Notes: generated by a model from the sequence alone, not told the origin. A stretch of DNA of 64,000 nucleotides from Prochilodus magdalenae (GCA_024036415.1 JAMWET010001661.1:1240001-1304000), one strand, 5' to 3'; numbered from the stretch's first letter, positions 37,021 through 48,090 are shown. Numbers and translations are program-made.

Positions 37021-37175
37021 TATGGAGACTATGTGTGTGATAAAGAGCAGAGGTCCAAAGACTGAACCCTGGGGGATCCCTTAAATCTGAATCAAAGTAG
37101 AGGAAGTAAAGCCAGAAAAAAAAAATGCTTTCTGTCAATAAAATAAGATGTGAACCAATGATGGCTAGGCCAAGG
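37021..37175 (-). mobile_element. LINE reverse-transcriptase fragment
   Basis: On the minus strand the sequence reads WFTSYFIDRKHF (about 37,155 down to 37,120) and, after a frame change, GIPQGSVFGPLLFITHI (about 37,079 down to 37,029). These match the consecutive WF.SYL.(D/N)R..F and GVPQGS(V/I)LGPLLF blocks of the reverse transcriptase of L2/Rex1/Jockey-type LINEs. The A-rich insertion between them and a stop before GIPQ show it is dead. The FADD-type catalytic block is not preserved in the window. Neighbouring bases to about 37,240 may belong to it but are too decayed. Confidence 0.82.
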
Positions 37176-37269
37176 AGAACAGAATGATACTAAATGTCAG
37201 AGGTAAAATAACACGTAAGAAGGTCATTAGTCAGCAGTAAAAGCAGTAAATCTCTGGTTTTCGTCACTC

Positions 37270-37292
37270 TGCTTTTTTTTTTTTTTTTTTTG
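37270..37292. repeat. Poly-T run
   Basis: About 20 T; a possible A-tail of a minus-strand insertion, but no element body is evident beside it. Confidence 0.8.
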
Positions 37293-37615
37293 TATTTTGC
37301 CTAAATTAAAAACTGTTAGCATTTGTGTAAGAAATGATGAGGAAACAACAGAAAAATTATTCTGAAAAAATAACTTTTAATCACAATTCTATTATAAGTC
37401 TAGCACCTTTACTAGACGCTAGCAGAGCCAGAGGTTAATTCATAGCCACAAACCTGTTGACCTAACTGAGAAACAACTTTGTTTCTCCCAATCTGCAGCC
37501 TAATGGTTGTTTTTTGTTTGTGCAAGCTAACATAAGCTATGGGAGATATACTAGTCTGTAGGCTAATGAAGAAGTAGTAGCCTGTAGCATGTAATCTGTT
37601 AGCCCAGTTCAGAAA

Positions 37616-37632
37616 CCCTAACCCTAACCCTA
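37616..37632. repeat. Short interstitial (CCCTAA)n
   Basis: Nearly three telomere units, CCCTAACCCTAACCCTA, embedded in unique sequence. It is short enough to arise by chance or by repair synthesis. Confidence 0.8.
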
Positions 37633-38029
37633 GAACTTTCTTAAGAAGCTACCCTATGAGAAGGGCTGGTAAGCTATAATAGGAAGCAAAGCTGCTGGAC
37701 ACTGCCCTAGTTGAGGCTAATAGGTTTTTGTAACATAACAGTGTTAGAGCGAAGGGTAATGCTCAGTACAGCTCCAGGACCTTATCGAGCCACGGTTTTA
37801 GGGCCACAAATCCATATCTCATATTAACATGTACCTTGTATTTATGCATATTTTAACAACAGTAAAGTAAATAATAACAATTTTAGTAAAATACAGATAC
37901 AGGCGATTGCTAATTGCTAATTTAAACTTACTTGTTAGCTGAATTACTGAATTAAAAACTACAGAAGCAAACTTCAGTAAACATCTTGACTGATTGCCTA
38001 TATTTAAGATAACGGGGAAATCTGTGCAC

Positions 38030-38420
38030 TCCATTTATTTGGCAAACTGTTTCTTCAAAGGCTCCATCTGCATCGCACCTCCCGCCACATTCAGCCACGT
38101 CTTACCCACTATTCACGCTTTAGGGCCTCTTAATTGGTTCAGCGCTGAGCTGTTAGAGGCAATTACTCCATAAAAGCGGACGAGGAGTGTGCGCTATAAA
38201 CGAAAGCGTCCTAATCCCGCAGAACTTCTAGATTGATACCAGACTTGCAAACACACGCACGTGGGAGCAATTAGCCCCGTAATGGGTTTATTATTAGAGC
38301 CAAAAAGACTCCGGCGAAGGCTTAAGAAAGGAGACAGCGGGTCTTCAAGGTAGCTCGTGTTTACAGGGCTTACGGAGCTTTGGGAAAATACATGCGCATA
38401 ACTTTAACTTTTCCTCCCAA
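38030..38420. other. Candidate conserved non-coding block
   Basis: Repeat-free DNA with higher CpG than the surroundings and many homeodomain-type cores (CTTAATTGG, GGCAATTACTCC, GAGCAATTAGCC, CCGTAATGGG). No open frame of note. It resembles enhancer-like DNA in composition, and conservation is untested. Confidence 0.35.
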
Positions 38421-38852
38421 ACTGCTCACTTAAGAAAATAATCACCCTCGCTTCTCTTGGCTGGAGCGACCCCCAGAAACAGCAAGAGCTTGGAAAGTCT
38501 GATGTCACTGAGTTTTTACTCCGCAATGCGTGTACTGGAATTATTTCTTGTGGGCCTATAATAAAAATGCAGAGTAATAACAGAGAGCAAAGTGCGGGCA
38601 GTGATGGAAAAGTCTCTAAAACATAGAGTAATGCTCCACAAACTGGCATCTACATGCAAATGGAAATTAATAAATCTGAGGAGCAAAGTCCCTTGAACTA
38701 GACCTGAAGTCGTAAAAACCTAGAAAGAAAACAAATAAAAGTGTTATTTTATAGTTAAATAAAGGAGCAGGATATTGCCAAATGAGAGATGTGAAGTAAT
38801 AAGGCCTTCACACACTCAGGAGTGTTCAGCTGGGATAGATAACACTGACTCA

Positions 38853-38883
38853 GTGTGTGTGTGTGCGTGTGTGTCTGTGTGTT
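38853..38883. repeat. Imperfect (GT)n microsatellite
   Basis: About 15 GT units with single C interruptions. Confidence 0.95.
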
Positions 38884-39049
38884 TGAAAAGCTGCACTACA
38901 AAAATATCTCTTCTCCAGTGAAATGAAATCAGCATTTAAACTGCCAGCAAGTGAGGCTTAAAATACGTGCAGGTTATGGTTCCTCTTTAAAGCAAATGTC
39001 GAACTTGGAGCAGAATCTAAACGAGGAGCAAAGCTTGAATAGAGTGACA

Positions 39050-41260
39050 GAGGTAAACAGAATATAGTTAAACCGAATTTAACAGATCTGAACACAGCTG
39101 AACACAGCTACACAAAACTAAATAAAGTTAAACAGAACTGAACACAGCTACACAAAGCTAAATAAAGTTAAACAGAACTGCATAGAGCTAAACAGATCTG
39201 AACACAGCTGAACACAGCTACACAAAGCTAAATAAAGTTAAACAGAACTGCATAGAGCTAAACAGATCTGAACACAGCTGAACAGAGCTACACAAAGTTA
39301 AATAAAGTTAAACAGAACTGCATAGAGCTAAACAGATCTGAACACAGCTACACAAAACTAAATAAAGTTAAACAGAACTGCATAGAGCTAAACGGATCTG
39401 AACACAGCTGAACACAGCTACACAAAGTTAAATAAAGTTAAACAGAACTGCATAGAGCTAAACATATCTGAACACAGCTGAACACAGCTACACAAAACTA
39501 AATAAAGTTAAACAGAACTGCATAGAGCTAAACAGATCTGAACACAGCTACACAAAACTAAATAAAGTTAAACAGAACTGCATAGAGCTAAACGGATCTG
39601 AACACAGCTACACAAAACTAAATAAAGTTAAACAGAACTGCATAGAGCTAAACGGATCTGAACACAGCTGAACACAGCTACACAAAGTTAAATAAAGTTA
39701 AACAGAACTGCATAGAGCTAAACATATCTGAACACAGCTGAACACAGCTACACAAAACTAAATAAAGTTAAACAGAACGGCATAGAGCTAAACAGATCTG
39801 AACACAGCTACACAAAACTAAATAAAGTTAAACAGAACTGCATAGAGCTAAACGGATCTGAACACAGCTGAACACAGCTACACAAAGCTAAATAAAGTTA
39901 AACAGAACAGCATAGAGTAAAACAGATCTGAACACAGCTGAACAGAGCTACACAAAACTAAATAAAGTTAAACAGAACTGCATAGAGCTAAACAGATCTG
40001 AACACAGCTGAACACAGCTACACAAAGTAAAACAGAACAGCATAGAGCTAAACAGATCTGAACACAGCTGAACACAGCTACACAAAGTAAAATAAAGTTA
40101 AACAGAACTGCATAGAGCTAAACAGATCTTAACACAGCTGAACAGAGCTACACAAAGTTAAATAAAGTTAAACAGAACGGCATAGAGTTAAACAGATCTG
40201 AACACAGCTGAACAGAGCTACACAAAGCTAAATAAAGTTAAACAGAACTGCATAGAGCTAAACAGATCTGAACACAGCTGAACACAGCTACACAAAGTAA
40301 AACAGAACAGCATAGAGCTAAACAGATCTGAACACAGCTGAACACAGCTACACAAAGCTAAATAAAGTTAAACAGAACAGCATAGAGTAAAACAGATCTG
40401 AACACAGCTGAACAGAGCTACACAAAACTAAATAAAGTTAAACAGAACTGCATAGAGCTAAACAGATCTGAACACAGCTGAACACAGCTACACAAAGCTA
40501 AATAAAGTTAAACAGAACAGCATAGAGTAAAACAGATCTGAACACAGCTGAACAGAGCTACACAAAACTAAATAAAGTTAAACAGAACTGCATAGAGCTA
40601 AACAGATCTGAACACAGCTGAACACAGCTACACAAAGTAAAACAGAACAGCATAGAGCTAAACAGATCTGAACACAGCTGAACACAGCTACACAAAGTAA
40701 AATAAAGTTAAACAGAACTGCATAGAGCTAAACAGATCTTAACACAGCTGAACAGAGCTACACAAAGTTAAATAAAGTTAAACAGAACGGCATAGAGTTA
40801 AACAGATCTGAACACAGCTGAACAGAGCTACACAAAGCTAAATAAAGTTAAACAGAACTGCATAGAGCTAAACAGATCTGAACAGATCTGAACACAGCTG
40901 AACAGAGCAAAATAATGTTAAACAGAACGACATAGAGCTAAACAGATCTGAACAGAGCTGAACACAGCTAAACAGAGCTACACAAAGTTAAATAAAGTTA
41001 AACAGAACGGCATAGAGCTAAACAGATCTGAACACAGCTGAACACAGCTACACAAAGCTAAATAAAATTAAACAGATCTGAACACAGCTACACAAAGCTA
41101 AATAAAGTTAAACAGAACTGAATAGAGCTAAACAGATCTGAACACGGCTGAATAAAGATGTATAAAGCTAAATAAAGTTAAACAGAACTGCATAGAACTA
41201 AACAGATCTGAACACGGCTGAATAAAGATGTATAAAGCTAAATAAAGTCAAACAGAACTG
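39050..41260 (+). repeat. Minisatellite of 70-bp (and 60-bp) units built from 10-bp modules, with higher-order repeats
   Basis: The commonest unit is 70 bases, made of seven related decamers in fixed order: AACAGATCTG, AACACAGCTG, AACACAGCTA, CACAAAGCTA, AATAAAGTTA, AACAGAACTG, CATAGAGCTA. A 60-base form lacks one AACACAGCT module, and 40-50 base forms also occur. There are more than 30 units. Higher-order structure is visible. A block at about 39,301-39,600 recurs 260 bases later with the marker AACATATCTG at 39,461 and 39,721. A block at about 39,806-40,270 recurs 610 bases later with apparently one difference. Local repeats at 140 and 270 bases also exist. The array has no long open frame. 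Each full unit carries AATAAA, CAGCTG (E-box core) and AGATCT. Confidence 0.97.
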
Positions 41261-41620
41261 ATCATAGACCAAGGCAGAAGGAATTAGATTCAAACAAAAC
41301 CGGACCGAACTAAACAGAGTTGAATAGAATTCAGCTGACTACGGTGAAGCAGAATTTAGCTAAGCAGACTTGAAAAGTGGTGAATGTTACTGAATAGAAA
41401 CGAACAGGATAGAGCTGAACAGAATTTAACAAAAAATATGAGTTGACTAGAACTGATTAAATCTGTACAGAGTTAAACAGCTGAACAGAACCTCAGAGTG
41501 GTACAGAGTACCAATAGAACTGAACTGAGTTGAACAGAGTTAAGGAATGTTGAACACAACTCAGCAAAGTTGAACAGAACTGATCAGAGCAGTACAAAGT
41601 AGAATAGAGCTGCTGATTAG
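41261..41620 (+). repeat. Eroded edge of the decamer array
   Basis: After the regular array, GAACAGA, GTTGAACAGA, GCTGAACAGA and ACTGAACT-like words keep recurring about every 10 or 20 bases but with many substitutions. This looks like the oldest, unhomogenised border of the minisatellite and supports growth from a 10-bp ancestor. Confidence 0.75.
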
Positions 41621-41624
41621 AATG

Positions 41625-42180
41625 AAGGTGGATCTCTGGCTGAAATGGCGTGTGGGTTTCCTGCCCTGTACTGATTTGCCTTTTGAGAGGAAATGCCCTC
41701 TGGACAGAGACTGAGGCCTGACCGCAGACTCTTATGCTGAGGGTGATACTTTGGCGGGGGCAGGGGGTGTGGGGGCGTTTCGTGGCTTAGTAGAGAGAAA
41801 AAAGCAAAGAAATCCTAAATCCATGGTTCTCCTCTGCTGGTGACATCTGGGCACATTTTTCTTCCATAAAAGTAAATGTGAGGGTGCGGAGGCTGAGAGG
41901 AAACCAGCGGAAGCCCAGCGAGCCTTCGCGCCTGCTTAAAACATTGAGGTTTGCTCAGTTATTTAGCTGCTTGCATCATAGTATACTCCTGCTGTCTTCT
42001 TCTTTAGTGGGAAGGAGGAGGAGGAGGAAGAAAGCTGGAGTTTTATGAATAAAACCTCTCTATTTCATCTGAAAGCCTTATTGTGCCCCGTCTCTCCCCT
42101 GATTAAACTCCTATTGGTCATCCTGTGCTTGTAGGGACAGAGGGGGATTTTTCTGGAACAGTTTAAATCAATAATGAACA
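41625..42180. other. Unassigned sequence, partly G-rich
   Basis: No gene recognised. G-rich words (GGCGGGGGCAGGGGGTGTGG near 41,752) and a GGAGGAGGAGGAGGAAG run near 42,012 stand out. Confidence 0.4.
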
Positions 42181-42185
42181 ACCAT

Positions 42186-42237
42186 CCTCTCTCACCCTCT
42201 CTCTCTCCTCCCCTCTCTCTCTCTCTCTCTCTCTCTT
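42186..42237. repeat. (CT)n microsatellite
   Basis: CT repeats interrupted by CACC and CCTCCC. Confidence 0.93.
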
Positions 42238-42343
42238 CCACTGTGTCTCTTGCTCAGGGTGCTGGACAGTTATCCTGTGGGCTGCAGCTGAAACTAGGTG
42301 TAAAAGAGAACTGAAACTGAGTAAAATTATTCACTTATAGTGT

Positions 42344-42366
42344 TATATATATATATATATATATAT
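42344..42366. repeat. (AT)n microsatellite
   Basis: About 11 TA units directly before a Tc1-like relic. Confidence 0.93.
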
Positions 42367-42860
42367 AGAGGAAGGAATCAACTGACTGAAATGAAACTTG
42401 GTTGGGAGGTTTAACATACGTTCAACAATGCATGTGATGCAAGCAGGTACGGGACTAACTGACGCAGCAGCCATGATTGTTGACATTCATTAAGTGGTAA
42501 TGCCCTCCATTAATCCTGTTAGTGCCAACAATACTAGCAGACGGCTGCACAACGCAGGACTACATGCAGCAGACCGTTGCAGTGACTGCCCTTAACCTTT
42601 ATCTTCAGCGACAAGTCTGCTTTTGTCTTAGTCACATGTCCAGAAGGCCTGGTGTCACTCCACCTCAAACCCTGCCTCAAACTCTGCAGGAACTGTGTGA
42701 GAATATTCAAGCTGCATGGGATGAATTATCCCAAGACACCAATTAGGAACCTCCACAGCCTCAGATCAAGATGTCTGGCATGTTGCGTTATCAATGGGCC
42801 CGACACCAAACTGAGAGACACTACTTCCGCATGTGTAGCTCAAAACATATTGTCCATATC
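42367..42860 (+). mobile_element. Tc1-like transposon relic with large internal deletion
   Basis: The + strand shows an N-terminal remnant, RRLHNAGLHAARP (about 42,540-42,580, combining frames), of the kind found in the second DNA-binding helix region of Tc1 enzymes. After a deletion of the catalytic core comes a C-terminal remnant, RPGVTPPQTLPQTLQELCEN and AAWDELSQDT (about 42,640-42,745), then IRNL..RSRCLACC. It aligns with the minus-strand relic at 32.0-32.4 kb, sharing GAAGGCCTGGTGTCACTCCA and GAGACACTACT.C. The 74-codon frame is a deletion fusion and not a real gene. Confidence 0.75.
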
Positions 42861-42869
42861 AGCCTAAAT

Positions 42870-43485
42870 TCATCATCATTTATTGTTCCTGGTAACCATT
42901 ATCTTTCTTCTGAAAACCATTTCAATCTGACACTTCCTTCTGTGTTCAGTTTTTTTTTCTTACAATTAATGCATAGTCAGCTCTTTTATCACAAAGCAAC
43001 ACATGACAAAACATTATTATACATAATACAATAAACAAAATACAGCCAGTTTTAAACAACAGATAATGCAACTAAATTTACAGATAAGTGCACACATGCA
43101 AGTCTATCTGCAAGTTTATGAGATATATTATGAGATATATAGAATATATTTTGTACATTAATAAACTGAAAGTGGTCAGTCTTCTGTACAAAAATAACCT
43201 TCTTATTCATCCACGGCGTCACTAGTTCTACCATTTCCAGAAGGCAGGTGACTACAAGCCTCAATCTAATAAGGGAGATGCTTGGAGTCTTGAGGAAATA
43301 ATAAAAGCAAATCATATTAGTCTCTGCATTTGATCTCATTAAAGCAGTTTGGATCATCTTGCTCAAATTTGGCTTATTTTTTTTTCTCTTTTTTTAGCAT
43401 GATAGATTTGCATCAAGATCCCAAAATTAACTGAAAGATATAATCCATAAATGTGTCTGAAGCCTGTCCTTTTTTTTCCAGTTTT
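42870..43485. other. Unassigned AT-rich sequence
   Basis: No gene recognised. A minus-strand frame of 104 codons (43,052-43,366) has no motif. Confidence 0.4.
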
Positions 43486-43487
43486 CA

Positions 43488-44070
43488 ATGCATCCTGTCA
43501 CGTCTGAATAACTGTAATAATGTCATCAGTGCAACCTGTCACTTATAAGCAAATAATGTCAGTGGGCCATTGCCCATTGTGTTGTATTGTCATTGCTGCA
43601 TCCTGTCACTTTTACGACATGTGATGTCATTAGTGCAGCCTGTCACTTCTGGATGAATGTCATTAATGCAATCTGTTACTTGTGGGCCATTGTGATCTCA
43701 TCAGCACAGTCTGTCACTCGGGTTCATTGCAATGTCATAAGTGCAACTTGTTGCTTATAATAAAAATAATGTCACTGGTGCAAACTGCCACTTATCTGCC
43801 ACTGTGATGTCATCAGTGCAGCCTCTCACTTATTGGCTATTGCGATCATCTGTACAACCAGTCATATGATGTCATCAGAGCATCCTGTCACAATTTGACC
43901 TTTGTGACATCTTCACTATGGCTTGTCATTAATAGGTATAGCCATAGTGATGATGTCTTCACTGTGACGTCATCGCTATGGCTTGTCATTAATGGGTTAT
44001 CATAATGTCTCCAGTCAGGCATGTCACATATGGACCATGTGATGTCTTCAGTGCAGTATGCCACTCTCTC
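43488..44070 (+). repeat. Degenerate tandem repeat with TGATGTCA and CCTGTCACTT boxes
   Basis: About a dozen units of roughly 40-55 bases follow the plan 'TGTGATGTCATCAGTGCAGCCTGTCACTT' plus a variable '..GGCCATTG' linker. ATGTCAT-type boxes recur near 43,518, 43,557, 43,624, 43,657, 43,730, 43,768, 43,807 and 43,868, and an exact TGACGTCA lies at 43,965-43,972. The units are diverged by substitution but the two boxes stay recognisable. No open frame spans it. Confidence 0.85.
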
Positions 44071-44074
44071 CCAG

Positions 44075-46095
44075 GCTCCAAAGCCCTCCATTAACAATAC
44101 CTTACATTGTACTTGCAGCACCCTGTGTACCCCTGCTGTACAGTAACAGTTTGTACTGCAGTTATTTTACTCCAGTCATTGCTTTTTTTAAACGTGAGTT
44201 AGTTGTTTTTGTACTTGCATAAAAAGTACACATATATACATGTAGAAAACATGTTGATCTGAAAAGAAAAGACAGAAAAATTCAGATTTGCCTTCAAACT
44301 TACCTTTTGCTCTTTTGTTTCTTTGCAGACCAGTTTTGTGCTCAGTCATGTCAAAATCGCTTTATCATATGCTCATAAATTATTGCTTCTCAGACGAGGA
44401 AAAAAATACCTCGTTCACCAAGTTCAGAAGGCAGTAACTCAACACTGCAGGAGCTCCTTTTGTATGCAGCCACTGCAGATACCAAAATGTCACCATGGTG
44501 GTATTATGGACTGTGTGGACTCATAATCATGCAACATAGTGTGTTCTGAATTATTAAAGTGCATCTTATACACTTCATATGTCATGTCAAGCAAATCTAC
44601 AATGTATTATGTGTAATGTTCAATAAGGTTGTGCAGTATGAACTAGTTTTCATTTCTGGAACTAGAGATGAATTAGTAAGAAGTATATTTCAAGCAGATG
44701 CGCTCTCCATCTAATATCTACACTACATCTATTCCATATAGAGTGTGTCAACTGGAACCCACTTAGATTATGACTCATGTTCACTGATGATGGTGTATCT
44801 AGAACCTCCAAAATGAGTCAAGTGACATTTTCAGTAACCTGGTATATTGAAACTTGAATGGTTAATGCCTCTGTCACTTCCTATTCATGCTGGTAGTAAT
44901 CTAACATGTAGGACTTTCAGTCCAGCTTCTGAAGTCCTAAACAATAGGAGAGGTCATTCAGTTGTTTCTGTTTGGGTATTTTAATAATACAACCCATAGT
45001 TTGAATACAGCAAGCACAATAATTATTAAGAAAAGACAGTCACGGTCATCCCATATTAGTGTTTGGGCATGGTTGTACCCACCACTGAGGTTACCAAAGT
45101 TCATAATCCTGTGTTTTTTTACTTATTATTGAAAGTTAATAAAAGTCATGCAATAATTGCTCTAAAATGGTACTGCAAATATTTTATATGAAAAAGAGAG
45201 AGAGAGAAAGAAAGAGACAGAGAGAAAAATAGTTTAATTTGAAACCACAAATACACAGTGCTATGTTTTAGAACTCCACCATGCTTTGATTAGTTATGGA
45301 GAGTTGATTCTGTACCTCCAGTGTGTGGGAATCAGACTCAACTCTGATCTAATGAAGTCAAAATGCTGGCTCGTCAACTCACTGTTATCAGCCCAATGGA
45401 CATTTTGACAGGAGCGAGTGTAAAGCAGGAAAGAGTAAAGTTTGAGTAGAAAGAGTTTGTTTAAACAATGCCAGCACTACTCACTAGCTACAATGAGCAC
45501 AAACTCTGCTCATAAAAACACTTTCTATACATCCTGCACAGCTCCTTATTTTTTGCATAATTCAGGATTCATTTAACAAATATTAGAAACTGAATAAGGA
45601 ACAAAAACCAAATTTAAACAATGTCGAACACTATGGAAAATGATGAAATTGATGTTACCTCCTAATTTGCCAGTTTAAATCAAATCTCTGTTCCACATTA
45701 AATGGTGCTGCGTTCACATTCGTGTGGCAGTAAACCATTAAGATAACAGCTGCATCTCTTAAGGTGGAAAGAAAAAGTCAAATAAGCTGGAGAATGTAAT
45801 GCCAATTTCAGCCAACTTTTAGGTCTGGGTCTTGTGCCTTGCATGCAGAGATTTCCCTTAAGATTAGTTGAACCTTTTAATGATATGATGTAGTGTACAT
45901 GATGAAATATGTTACATTGAGAAACAGCATGCTTGAATTGTTGCACTATTTAGCTATCTACTAAGTCTATCAGAGGGTGGTGACCCCCATGCCAAACTCA
46001 ACATTTTGTACACTATGATGTTACTGGTATGTTGCCAATTAACCTGATTTGCTCTGAGGCATTTCACCATTAATTTTTTGCTATTGGATAACTAT
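44075..46095. other. Unassigned non-coding sequence
   Basis: No gene recognised. Includes a purine-rich GAGAGAGAAAGAAAGAGACAG run near 45,194-45,228. Confidence 0.4.
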
Positions 46096-46099
46096 AGCA

Positions 46100-46320
46100 G
46101 GCTGTTGTTTCCCCTGTTCCAAAAGTGTAGACTGGAATTCCAATTTAAAATGGCCATATTTAATATATTGTCGCTGTCCAAGGAAAAACATGTATATCCC
46201 ATTTTTCTCAATTTTGACTTGTATGCATATATTGAGCACAAGAACTGCTGTTGTACAAATTTCATGATGAACAGACCAACAAAAAGGGGCCAAACCTGCT
46301 TGGAAAAGTCTGGTTTCATT
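46100..46320 (-). mobile_element. Dispersed non-coding element, inverted copy
   Basis: The reverse complement reads '..CCAGACTTTTCC..GCC..TTTTTGTTGGTCTGTTCATCATGAAATT..CATGTTTTTCCTTGGACAGC'. It matches in order the + strand of the copies at 46.36-46.59 and 51.38-51.65 kb. The terminal GCTGTCCAAGGAAAAACATG (46,172-46,191) resembles the opposite end of the sister copy, suggesting short inverted termini. No protein is encoded; it is probably a MITE-like family. Confidence 0.65.
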
Positions 46321-46359
46321 AACACACTTTAGAATTAAATTAGGCTGTTGGCTTCTCCT

Positions 46360-46590
46360 GTAAATATGGCTGCTGTCCAGAGAAAAACAGGTGTCTCCAA
46401 AGTGGTAACCTTACAGGAGAGAGCAAAGTGATCAAAGTGAAGTCAATAGAACCAAACTTTTTTTCAAACGATTTTGAGCCATTTCTGTCCAGGAATTTTT
46501 AATCAGCTGCTTTGTTCAAATAATGCATAAAAGTAAATATAGACGGAAATGGAGATACATGTTTTTCTTTGGATACCTTCATGTGATGTG
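46360..46590 (+). mobile_element. Dispersed non-coding element, direct copy
   Basis: Starts GCTGTCCAGAGAAAAACAGG and contains TCTCCAAAGTGGTAACCTTA, CAGGAGAG, GAGCCATTTCTGTCC, AATAATGCATAAAA and GGAGATACATGTTTTTCTTTGG. The same words in the same order occur at 51.38-51.65 kb. Together with the inverted copy to its left it forms a foldback pair. Confidence 0.7.
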
Positions 46591-46594
46591 TTGT

Positions 46595-47355
46595 CTTTGT
46601 ACCATTTTCTGTCAGATGTATGTCTTAAATATGGTTTATTTATTCCAATTTTTGGAAGCGGCTTTTACTTGATCCAGGTATTGTGAGTATAATCCAGCTT
46701 GAACACAGCACTGGCAGTAAACGGGGCTATTACGCTACAGGAGAACTCGATTAGAGACAAAGGGTCAGACTGGGTAGTGTAACAAGCTGGAGGTGATGGA
46801 GAACGATGAGTAAGCAGGGCAGACGGTCGCTGCCTGATGATGTAAACAGATGTAAAAGTGAAGCGCTGGAGCCGCAGGGGGAAAGCAGGAGCTCCTCACT
46901 CGTGAAATCTATCACGCCTGACTGCTGCGCTGGGGCTGGACTGTAATTAAGAGGCTGGTGATTTGGCCCATTGCGTGATTGATATGCTCGGGGGCTCGTT
47001 TTGATGAAATCTCTTGCTAAGGCTGAGAGGAGGAGAGGGCGAAGCTGGGTTCTTAGATCCTGATCAGCAGAAGAGTGCTGTTAGAACATTAATGACAAAT
47101 CAGGAAACACGTTAACCCTTAAAAAATGCGGCTCCACCACATATTTCTAACACTGTGATGCAAAAATATTCACAGGAAAATATTTAGTTTGAGGGCCTCC
47201 AGATCTTTCACAATATTCCAGGCCTTTCCTTATTAGCATCCTCATTTGAGAATGGTGCTTCAAAACAAGTTATAAATGAACAAAGTGTTCAATACTTTAA
47301 TGTTATTATTAAAATACCTGTGTCTGAAACATACCTAATCGCGTCTAATACTTCA
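46595..47355. other. Unassigned non-coding sequence
   Basis: No gene recognised. The part at 46,690-47,060 is repeat-free with some CpG and could be regulatory, but nothing specific supports it. Confidence 0.3.
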
Positions 47356-47359
47356 ATTT

Positions 47360-48090
47360 GATAAGAGAAGATAAAATAAGATAACCTTTATTATCCCACA
47401 TGGGGAAACTTGCATAGTTGCAGCAGAGGAATAGCAGCAGAACAGATACATAACAAGAGGTAGACTAAAGTGTAGGTTTAAATTACAGAAAATAAATAAA
47501 TCCCCATTGTTAGGTTAAAGATACAATAAAATACAATAAGAAACTATACAAATTTACATTGCAACTGATATATAAATATATATTCTATGGTTACTGAAAG
47601 ATATTGCACAGATATATTTAAGGTATTTTACAGTTACGTTTACTAGCTACACAGATACTGATAATCTGGCAATCACCTAAATACTAAGGGTATGGGCAGT
47701 CAGAGTGCATGAATTACAGTGATGTTGGCAGTCGGTACAAAATGTACACAGGTGATGTACAGGTAATAAGATGCAGCAACAAATATTGCTCAATAATTAA
47801 GTCACATTGAATAGATAGAAATTGGTCCATGTAGTGTGTCTACAGTACTGACTGTCTGATGCTCTGCTTGGGGAGGTGCTGGTTGTAGAGACTAACAGCA
47901 GTAGGGAGAAGATGGCATGGAAGGGGCAAGTTTCTGGATGTAGGCCACAGTTGGGCCAGATTTGGTGGATTCCTTCCCTGGCACAATTCTGAAGAGAACT
48001 TCCTATATACTGGGATTTTTGCCACTGCTGATAGACCTGTAAGGTCATACGCTTCCATACATCTGCAGATTTAGCTACTTTCTTCACATT
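47360..48090 (-). mobile_element. LINE 3' end with 3' untranslated region
   Basis: Read on the minus strand, the end of an open frame (about 48,058 to 47,840) contains LPLPCHLLPTAVSLYNQHLP, like the (F)FP.AV.LLN.. close of many fish LINE ORF2 proteins. A long AT-rich untranslated stretch follows and then GTTTCCCCATGTGGGATAAT-AAAGG with an ATCTTATTTTATCTTCTCTT tail near 47,362-47,415. That terminus is a common fish LINE/SINE 3' end. Only the last part of the element is present, as expected from 5' truncation. Confidence 0.65.

Noticed and set aside
39050..41260. Decamer array considered as a CRISPR array or a repeat-protein gene
   Set aside because: There are no unique spacers between repeats, and units of 70 and 60 bases with TAA words give no open frame on either strand.
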